Origin: Streptosporangiaceae bacterium
Lineage (GTDB): Bacteria; Actinomycetota; Actinomycetes; Streptosporangiales; Streptosporangiaceae
Direction of reading: 5' to 3'
Assembly: GCA_030040475.1 (NCBI GenBank)
Contig: JASHTQ010000398.1
Span: forward strand, 1-21,451
Length of the DNA: 21,451 bases
Position 1 is the first letter of the stretch. Each line of letters opens with the position of its first letter. The translations under genes and the position numbers were made by a program. The notes beneath the pieces were generated by a model, which made no database searches, was not told the DNA's origin, and saw nothing but the letters and a program-made list of their open reading frames with translations. Below, piece by piece: positions 15,729-21,451 of this stretch.

Positions 15729-17453
15729 TCAGTCCTGGAGCTGGTCGAGCAGCGCGGTGCCGTTCGGGCTGCCCAGGCCCGAGCAGGCGTCCCAGCCAGG
15801 CCCGGCCGCGTAGGCGCCGTTGTTCCCGCTGGTGATGTCGTTGAACCCGGGCACGTCCACGCCCGGCGAAATGCCCGCGTACAAGGCCGGCTGGATCAGG
15901 CCGAACCGCTGGCCCGTCGCCTGCGCGAGCCGGCTGATCAGCGCCGACCACAGCGGCGCGACCGCGCTGGTGCCGCCGACGACCTGGGCCTGGCCGTCGG
16001 AGTAGATGCTGTAGCCGGTCGTCGGGTCCGCGTTGCCCGCCACGTCTGGCACGCCGCGCCCGCCGGATCCGTTCGCCGCCTCCGCGCCGGCGTCCTCGCG
16101 GCGCCCGCCGGAGCCGCTCGCCGCCTCCTCGCCGTGCCGATCGTGGTGATGCCCGCCTCCGTGACTCCCGCCCGTGCTCCCGCGCGTGCCGCCGTCGCCG
16201 GAGGTGGTCCCGTCCGCCCTGGCGGGCACCCCGGCGTCCGCCTGCCAGGACGGCAGCGCGAACTGGTCGCTGACCCCGCCGCCCCCGGCGCCCTCGCTGG
16301 CGGCCGTCTCATTCCACACGACCTCCGAGGTGATCGCGCCGTCGGAGGACTCCAGCCTGGTCCCGCCGCAGCCCAGCGCGTACGGGCTGGACGCGGGGAA
16401 GTCGCAGTGCGGCTCACCGTCGTCGACGTCGTCGCCGCTGCCGTTGTCGCCGGCCGCCGCGCACACCGTGATGCCGAGCGCCGCGGCGTCCGACATCGCC
16501 GCGTTCATCGCGGACAGCCCCTGCGCGGTCCACGAGTCCTCGGACTGGCCCCAGCTGATCGAGATCGCGATCGGCGCGGGGTCGGCCTCCGCGGCCGCGG
16601 AGATCGCGTCCACGAAGCCCTGGTCGCCGTTGTTGGGCGCGAAATACACCACCTGATTCGCCCCCGGCGCGACCGCGCCGATGACGTCGATGTCCAGGTT
16701 GACCTCGATGTCGGCGCCGTTCGGGTCCGAGCCGGGCGCGTTGCTTGCCCCGTCCACGCCCTGCGCGTTGACCGACGGGACGGGGATGCCGAGCCCGCCG
16801 AAGTACGTGGCCAGGTCGGTGGTCGAAAAACCCCCGCCAAGCTCGATGATCGCGACCGTCTGGCCGCTGCCGTCGGTGCCGGCCGGGAACTGGTAGAGCT
16901 CGGCCACCTGGTTCGGCGGGTACCCGCCGCTCGGCGCCGCGGCGGCCCCGGCGGCCCCGGCATCCCTGGTGCGGAAGTGCGCCCGCGCCTGCGGCCGGGT
17001 GTCCAGCCCGAGCACGCCGACCACGACGCCGTCCAGCGCGGCGGGAACGGACAGCCCGCCCTCGCGGTAGCGGTGCGTGACCATTCCGCGACCATTAGGG
17101 TCCGGGCTGCTGACCTGCCGCAACGTGGTGCCGAACGCGCTCGCCAGGTCAGCCAGCGTGCCCGCCACCTTGATCCTGCGGGTGGCCGCGTGGACGGCGG
17201 TCACGTCCAGGCCGTAGCCGGCCAGCGTCTCGGCCACCAGGGCGACGTCGTCGGGGTGGGTGCCGTAGCGCTCGGCAAGCTCGTCCCTGGTCAGCACCGT
17301 CGGGCCGGCGACGATCTCGGCCGGCAAGGTGTCCCGCCGCCTGGTGATCAGCGTGATCTCCGCGCGCTGCGAGGTGTCAAGCGGCCCTGCGTCGGTGGCC
17401 CCGGCGAGCGGCGCGCGCTCGCTGCCAGGCAGTTCTACCAAAGATCCAGGCAT
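15729..17453 (-). CDS. S53 family (sedolisin/kumamolisin-like) serine-carboxyl peptidase
   Basis: Acid-active endopeptidase of 574 residues. The pro-domain (about 1-170) should be removed on activation. The catalytic domain has Glu250 and Asp254 (DIEVNLDID), oxyanion Asp336 (AAAGDNGSGD) and nucleophile Ser496 in GGTSAVAP, matching the Ser-Glu-Asp set of kumamolisin. The C-terminal calcium site is DITSGNNG...AGPGWDACSGLG (from 539). No signal peptide is visible at the N-terminus. ATG 17453 has AAGGAG 6 bases upstream. An insert of about 50 residues (roughly 413-464), Gly/Ser-rich with HGGGHHHDRH, interrupts the domain between SWQADAGVPA and GRGVPDVAGNADP, which are nearly adjacent in kumamolisin. 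Confidence 0.93.
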   Translation of the reverse strand: MPGSLVELPGSERAPLAGATDAGPLDTSQRAEITLITRRRDTLPAEIVAGPTVLTRDELAERYGTHPDDVALVAETLAGYGLDVTAVHAATRRIKVAGTLADLASAFGTTLRQVSSPDPNGRGMVTHRYREGGLSVPAALDGVVVGVLGLDTRPQARAHFRTRDAGAAGAAAAPSGGYPPNQVAELYQFPAGTDGSGQTVAIIELGGGFSTTDLATYFGGLGIPVPSVNAQGVDGASNAPGSDPNGADIEVNLDIDVIGAVAPGANQVVYFAPNNGDQGFVDAISAAAEADPAPIAISISWGQSEDSWTAQGLSAMNAAMSDAAALGITVCAAAGDNGSGDDVDDGEPHCDFPASSPYALGCGGTRLESSDGAITSEVVWNETAASEGAGGGGVSDQFALPSWQADAGVPARADGTTSGDGGTRGSTGGSHGGGHHHDRHGEEAASGSGGRREDAGAEAANGSGGRGVPDVAGNADPTTGYSIYSDGQAQVVGGTSAVAPLWSALISRLAQATGQRFGLIQPALYAGISPGVDVPGFNDITSGNNGAYAAGPGWDACSGLGSPNGTALLDQLQD

Positions 17454-17504
17454 TTGCTACTCCTTAATCGTCCCTGGCCGAGTTCTCCCGCGCCCGTGCG
17501 TCGA

Positions 17505-17555
17505 ACCACCGCCCGTTCGGTAAAAAAATACTCTTTCATCAGAACGGGCGGTGGT
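17505..17555. repeat. Complete palindromic element (copy 3), 14-bp arms
   Basis: ACCACCGCCCGTTC (17505-17518) and its exact reverse complement GAACGGGCGGTGGT (17542-17555) flank a 23-base AT-rich loop starting GGTAAAAAAATACTC. It lies between the S53 gene start and the end of the amino-acid deaminase-like gene, both on the minus strand, so it may terminate the latter's transcript. Related sequence at 2076 and 7948 shows that it is a dispersed element rather than a one-off terminator. Confidence 0.85.
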
Positions 17556-17614
17556 ACCAGTGCCGGTTCCTGCGTGATCCCTGCGTGGTGGCTCTCAAAT
17601 GGAAATGCGCGCAT

Positions 17615-18910
17615 TTAGAAAAAGGCATGCACCACGTCGACCACGCGATCCTCGCGGTTCACCACCGGGATCATCCGCCACTTGTCCAGCGTGGTGCACG
17701 GATGCGAGATGCCCAGGCCGACCAGGTCGCCCGGGGCCATTGCCGCGTCGCCGGCTAGCCGCAGATAAGCGTGCTGGTCATTCAGCTCGGTCACCGTGGC
17801 GCCGGCCACGTCGAGCGGGCCGCCGTCGCGCCGCACGCCGCGCAGCGGCACCGGCAGGCCCGCGTCGAACCCGGCGTCGCGCCGGCCCGCGCCGAGCAGG
17901 GCCAGGCCGGGCTCGGGCCGGGACAGCACCTGCGCCCACAGCTCGATGGCGGGCCGCAGCTCCGGGGCGCCGGGCACGCCGCGGGCGGCGGGGGAGACGT
18001 GCTGGTAGTGGCCGTGGTCGTGGGTGAGGTACGCGCCGCTGCGCAGCATCGCCGTCACCCCGCCGCCGCCGGCGGTCAGCTCCGCCGCGACGACGTCGAA
18101 GTACACAGATCCCCCGGCGGTGACGATCGGCTCGCGGTCGCCCACGTCCAGCATGTCGGCGAGCCCGCGGAGCCTGCGGCAGAACGCGCCGACCAGGCCG
18201 AGCGTCTGCGCCTGCGTCGCGCCGCGGATGCCTCCCTCGTACCCGGCCGCGCCCGCCACGGTGAGCGTGCCGGTGGCCGCGGCGGCCTTGGCCACGGCGA
18301 GCGCCGCCTCGTCCGTCCGGCAGCCGGTACGCCCGTCGGCGTGCCCGATCTCGACCAGGACCGGCAGCGGCCGCCCCGCCGGGTGGTCGGCCAGCACCCG
18401 GTCAAGGACGGACACGCCGTCCAGGCTGTCGACGTAGCAGTACGCCTCGAAGCCCGGATCGGCGGCGAGCTCGCCGGCCAGCCACGCGATCCCGGCCTCG
18501 TCGACAAGCTCGTTGGCGAGCAGCAGGCGGGGGAAGCCGAAGCCGCGGTAGGCGCGCAGCTGGCCGATGGTCGCCACCGTGATGCCCCACGCGCCGTGGC
18601 TGAGCTGCAGCGCGGCGAGCTCGGGCGACATGGCCGTCTTGCCGTGCGGCGCCAGCTCGACCCCGGCCGCCGCGCAGTACGCGGCCATCGCCTCGACGTT
18701 GCCGCGCAGCGCGTCCTCGCGCAGGGTCAGCAGCGGGTAGGTGAATCCGGCCGCGTGCAGCGCCGGCCGGGCGGCGGCGATGCGAGCCGCGGTGGCGGTG
18801 CCGTCCCAGCGCCCGTCACCAGCGCCGAAGCCCTTTTCCGCCGGCTCTATCGGACGGTCACGCAGGGCCGTCAGCCGCTGGGTGAGGGTCGGCGGCAGTG
18901 GATGGCTCAC
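17615..18910 (-). CDS. PLP-dependent D-serine deaminase/D-threonine aldolase-like enzyme
   Basis: 431-residue fold-type III PLP enzyme (alanine racemase-like N-terminal barrel plus the D-Ser dehydratase-like C-terminal domain). The PLP lysine is in APHGKTAMSPELA (about residue 90). The C-terminal domain has DQHAYL and GISHPCTTLDKW, whose His and Cys match the zinc/metal ligands of D-serine dehydratase and D-threonine aldolase. It most likely deaminates or cleaves a D-hydroxy amino acid; the exact substrate cannot be read from the sequence. GTG 18910 has GGGAGG 8-9 bases upstream. The gene is divergent from the G1 peptidase gene and upstream of the palindromic element. Confidence 0.85.
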   Translation of the reverse strand: MSHPLPPTLTQRLTALRDRPIEPAEKGFGAGDGRWDGTATAARIAAARPALHAAGFTYPLLTLREDALRGNVEAMAAYCAAAGVELAPHGKTAMSPELAALQLSHGAWGITVATIGQLRAYRGFGFPRLLLANELVDEAGIAWLAGELAADPGFEAYCYVDSLDGVSVLDRVLADHPAGRPLPVLVEIGHADGRTGCRTDEAALAVAKAAAATGTLTVAGAAGYEGGIRGATQAQTLGLVGAFCRRLRGLADMLDVGDREPIVTAGGSVYFDVVAAELTAGGGGVTAMLRSGAYLTHDHGHYQHVSPAARGVPGAPELRPAIELWAQVLSRPEPGLALLGAGRRDAGFDAGLPVPLRGVRRDGGPLDVAGATVTELNDQHAYLRLAGDAAMAPGDLVGLGISHPCTTLDKWRMIPVVNREDRVVDVVHAFF

Positions 18911-19156
18911 GGACAGATCCTCCCAGCTCGCCGTTCCGCCGCCCGGTCAGGCGGGCGATGTGCGGCTTTTGTTCCAGATTACCGAACGTGTAAAGCGAGC
19001 AGATACCGGGGCCAGTCCGGCTGGCCAAATCCCGTTAGTGAATGGTAAGAGAATATTAATTTCTGCTATTTTCACTGATTTCCCCTAAATCCTTGCCAGA
19101 ATGTGTGCCTGGGATGCCGGTCGTCATTTGTCACGGCAAGAGAGGAAGTCGCACTC
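18911..19156. promoter_or_regulatory. Divergent intergenic region with AT-rich core
   Basis: The 246 bases between two divergent starts contain an AT-rich block at about 19025-19085 (AGAATATTAATTTCTGC within it) that stands out from the GC-rich surroundings and is the likely promoter zone of the G1 peptidase gene. I could not fix a -35/-10 pair with good spacing for either direction. Confidence 0.4.
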
Positions 19157-20182
19157 ATGCATGACCGGAATCTGGCGTCCCCCCGGTCGCGCCGCACCAG
19201 GCGGCGCAGCAGGCAGCGGATCGGCTGGGTACTCGCGGCCGGCGCCTGCATCGGCGTTCTCGTGACCGGCTACTACCTCCTCTCGCCGCGGGCCACGCGC
19301 GTGACCCCGGCCGCGGACGTGCAGGGCTACGGCACCGGAGGCTGGGGCGCGGGCGGCTACCCGATGATGCCGGGGTCGCCGGCCGGCGCTGGCAACGCGG
19401 GACCTGGCAACGCGGGACCTGGCAACGCGGGACCTGCCAACGGGACCCTCAACGAAACGGCCCAGGTGACGAGCGAGAACTGGGCAGGCTACGCCGCCAC
19501 GGGCGCGGCGGGCTCGTTCACCAGCGTGTCGGCGTCCTGGTCGCAGCCGGCGGTCAGCTGCGGGGACACCGACACGTTCTCCGCGTTCTGGGCCGGGCTC
19601 GACGGCGACGGCACCGCGACGGTCGAGCAGACCGGCACCGAGGCCGACTGCGCCGACGGCGCCGCCACCTACCAGGGCTGGTACGAGCTGTTCCCGAACG
19701 CCCCGGTGTTCTTCGCCAACCCGGTGCGGCCCGGCGACGCCATGTCCGCCTCGGTCGCATCCGACGGCGGGGGCCTGTTCACCATCACGCTGAGCGACGC
19801 CACCCAGGGCTGGTCGCAGACGACCCAGCAGACCGCGGCGAACGCGCAGCTCGGCTCGGCGGAGGTCATCGCCGAGGCGCCGAGCAGCAGCGCCGGCTCG
19901 CTGCTCCCGCTCGCCGACTTCGGCACGGTGGACTTCACCGGCGCGGCCTTCGACGGCGCCCCGATCGGCAGCAGCGCGAACCTGACCGCGATCACGATGT
20001 CCCCCGCCGCGGGCACGGTCCTGGCCGCTCCCTCGGCGCTCACCTCGGCCGGCGCCTTCTCCGTGACCGCCGAGACCGGCGGCACCGCCGCCGCCGCGCC
20101 AAGCCCCTCGGCGGGCGACACGGCGGGCTCCCCCGGCGACGGCAGGCGCCACCACCACCGCGGCTGGGACTGGGGATTCTAG
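19157..20182 (+). CDS. G1 family (eqolisin-like) glutamic peptidase, membrane-anchored or secreted
   Basis: 342-residue acid peptidase. A basic N-terminus (RSRRTRRRSRQR) is followed by the hydrophobic segment IGWVLAAGACIGVLVTGYYLL (about 22-42), giving a signal anchor with the rest outside the cell. A Gly/Pro/Asn linker (about 55-95) carries tandem GNAGP repeats. The catalytic domain starts at SENWAGYAA and shows the eqolisin pattern FSAFWAGLDGDG, VEQTGTEADC (catalytic Gln), YQGWYELFP and SAEVIAEAP (catalytic Glu). It ends in a low-complexity tail with RRHHHRGWDWGF. ATG 19157 is preferred over upstream GTG 19103 because it begins the basic n-region and follows AGAGGAAG. A weak hairpin follows the stop. 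Confidence 0.88.
   Translation: MHDRNLASPRSRRTRRRSRQRIGWVLAAGACIGVLVTGYYLLSPRATRVTPAADVQGYGTGGWGAGGYPMMPGSPAGAGNAGPGNAGPGNAGPANGTLNETAQVTSENWAGYAATGAAGSFTSVSASWSQPAVSCGDTDTFSAFWAGLDGDGTATVEQTGTEADCADGAATYQGWYELFPNAPVFFANPVRPGDAMSASVASDGGGLFTITLSDATQGWSQTTQQTAANAQLGSAEVIAEAPSSSAGSLLPLADFGTVDFTGAAFDGAPIGSSANLTAITMSPAAGTVLAAPSALTSAGAFSVTAETGGTAAAAPSPSAGDTAGSPGDGRRHHHRGWDWGF
19391..19435 (+). repeat. Three perfect 15-bp tandem repeats in the G1 peptidase linker
   Basis: GGCAACGCGGGACCT occurs three times without a mismatch, encoding GNAGP units in the linker between membrane anchor and catalytic domain. Perfect identity suggests recent expansion. Confidence 0.95.
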
Positions 20183-20194
20183 GAATTCGGCCGG

Positions 20195-20220
20195 GCGGAT
20201 AGCGCGCAGAGGCTATCGCG
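20195..20220 (+). terminator. Weak hairpin after the G1 peptidase gene
   Basis: GATAGC (20198-20203) pairs with GCTATC (20212-20217) across an 8-base loop, with two further outer pairs after one mismatch. It lies 13 bases after the stop and has no T-tract. Confidence 0.4.
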
Positions 20221-20360
20221 GAATGATTACACCGGGTGCCGCGTGCGGCCATCGTGAACCATCGGTGACCGTTTCTGTACCACTTGTTGCGATTCGCGTC
20301 GCGGCTGGGACATGATGAATTACAGATCGCCGGTAATGGGGCCTGGACAGAAGGGTCACC

Positions 20361-21451
20361 GTGACAGGTGCTGCGCCGCCGCGGGCTACGTTCCGCGACG
20401 TGTTCGCGGTCCGCGAGTTCCGGGCGCTGTGGTTCTCCGAGGTCCTGTCCGTGGCCGGCGACCGGCTCGCGCTGGTCGCGCTCACCCTGCTGATCTACGA
20501 CCGCACCGGCTCTGCGCTGCTCAGCGCGCTGGCCTACGCGGCCGGGTACCTGCCGTGGGTGTTCGGCGGGCTGTTCCTTTCCGAGCTGGCCGACAGGTAC
20601 CCGCGGCGCTCGGTGATGGTCACCTGCGACGCGGTCCGCACCGTCCTCGTCGGGGCGATGGTGCTGCCGCACGTGCCGCTCGCGGCGCTGGTGGCGCTGC
20701 TGTTCGCGGCGACGATGTTCGCGCCCCCGTTCGAGTCGTCGAGGGCCTCGATCACCCCGGACATCCTGCAGGGCGAGAAGTACGTGCTCGGCACGGCGGT
20801 GATGCAGACCACCATGCTGGCGGGCCAGGTGGTGGGGGCCGCGGGCGGGGGAGTGGCGGTCGCGTTCATCGGCGTCCGGGCCTCGCTGGTGGTGGACGCC
20901 CTCACGTTCGTGGCCTCGGGCCTGTTCATCGGGCTGGGCACGCACCGGCGGCCCGCGGCGGCCAAGCCGGAGACCGTCCAGCCGTCGGCGCTGGCGCGGA
21001 TGCGCGGCGGGATCCAGCTGGTGTTCGGCGACGCGGGGCTGCGGACGCTGCTGCTGCTCGGCTGGCTCGTGGTGTTCTACACGATCCCGGAGGGAATCGC
21101 CGCCCCGTACGCGGCAAGGCTCGGCGGAGGGTCGATAGCCACCGGGCTGGTGCTTGCGTCCACGGCGTTCAGCACCACGATCGCGACGCCGTTGTTCACC
21201 CGGTTCGTCCGCCCGCGACAGCGGATCGACTTGATGGCGCCGCTGGCCGTGCTGACGTGCCTGACGCTCGTGCTGACGGCCCTCCGCCCGGGTCTTGCCT
21301 TGTCGCTAGTGATCTTCTCGTTCTCGGCGATGTTCGGTGTCTACCAGATCGCCGCGAACACCGCGTTCGTGGTCAGGTTGCCGAACGAACGTCGGGCTCA
21401 GGCCTTCGGCATTGCCAGCATGGGGGTGATCGTCGGCCAGGGGGCGGCCTT
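20361..21451 (+). CDS. MFS transporter (MFS_3/EntS-like), 3' end cut off by the window
   Basis: The frame from GTG 20361 is open to the window end: 363 complete codons. GAAGGG lies 6 bases before the start. The sequence begins TFRDVFAVREFRALWFSEVL and VAGDRLALVALTLLIYDRTG (helix 1), followed by ELADRYPRR (motif A type loop), and has many hydrophobic helices, for example VALLFAATMFAPPFESSRAS and LLLLGWLVVFYTIPEGIAAP. This pattern fits the 12-helix exporters of the MFS_3 class, which includes siderophore and macrolide exporters. The substrate is unknown. The 178 bases between it and the G1 peptidase gene contain a weak hairpin and an AT-richer patch (about 20310-20330) that may be its promoter. 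Confidence 0.9.
   Translation, partial: MTGAAPPRATFRDVFAVREFRALWFSEVLSVAGDRLALVALTLLIYDRTGSALLSALAYAAGYLPWVFGGLFLSELADRYPRRSVMVTCDAVRTVLVGAMVLPHVPLAALVALLFAATMFAPPFESSRASITPDILQGEKYVLGTAVMQTTMLAGQVVGAAGGGVAVAFIGVRASLVVDALTFVASGLFIGLGTHRRPAAAKPETVQPSALARMRGGIQLVFGDAGLRTLLLLGWLVVFYTIPEGIAAPYAARLGGGSIATGLVLASTAFSTTIATPLFTRFVRPRQRIDLMAPLAVLTCLTLVLTALRPGLALSLVIFSFSAMFGVYQIAANTAFVVRLPNERRAQAFGIASMGVIVGQGAA

Noticed and set aside
16134..17618. 494-codon plus-strand frame opposite the S53 peptidase
   Set aside because: Antisense to a well-supported protease; the composition is typical of a shadow frame.
19103..19156. Upstream GTG start for the G1 peptidase
   Set aside because: It would place a non-basic extension before the signal-anchor; ATG 19157 has a Shine-Dalgarno-like AGAGGAAG and a typical n-region.

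Overview
The DNA is very GC-rich with strong G/C third-position bias, and carries a two-domain geosmin synthase, an ECF42-type sigma factor, DUF1707 and DUF222-type sequences. This points to a filamentous soil actinomycete. Two different acid-active peptidase families (S53 sedolisin and G1 eqolisin) hint at an acid-soil lifestyle. The species cannot be fixed from this window.

Layout. 1-7816 is ordinary housekeeping and specialised metabolism: 5'-truncated geosmin synthase, convergent PPK2 polyphosphate kinase, a PaaG-like crotonase closely followed by an ECF42-type sigma factor, a convergent DGPF/YCII protein, a DUF2254 membrane protein whose reading frame has lost its expected stop, and an NADH pyrophosphatase (NudC).

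7826-12147 is an accessory island with lower GC, short repeats and broken genes. It holds a DUF4143 fragment without its ATPase domain, the tail of a second gene, the first ~32 codons of a DUF6036-type nucleotidyltransferase, a 23-bp-period triple repeat, a GIY-YIG-like gene broken by a one-base frameshift, and the last ~45 codons of a DUF222/HNH-type gene. Inside it sits one intact two-gene operon: an XRE-ImmA/IrrE zinc protease overlapping a PIN-like nuclease. This is the best candidate for a functional toxin-antitoxin or defence module.

12148-21451 returns to typical chromosome: tandem DUF1707 paralogues coupled by overlap, a strong hairpin between convergent genes, an MFS(DHA2)-TetR operon with a clear sigma70-type promoter and a candidate operator, an S53 peptidase with a His/Gly-rich insert, a D-serine deaminase/D-threonine aldolase-like enzyme, a membrane-anchored G1 peptidase, and the 5' part of a second MFS transporter.

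A short palindromic element with core ACCACCGCCCGTTCGG occurs three times (end of geosmin synthase, island edge at 7948, and as a complete hairpin at 17505-17555). It looks like an undescribed dispersed repeat.
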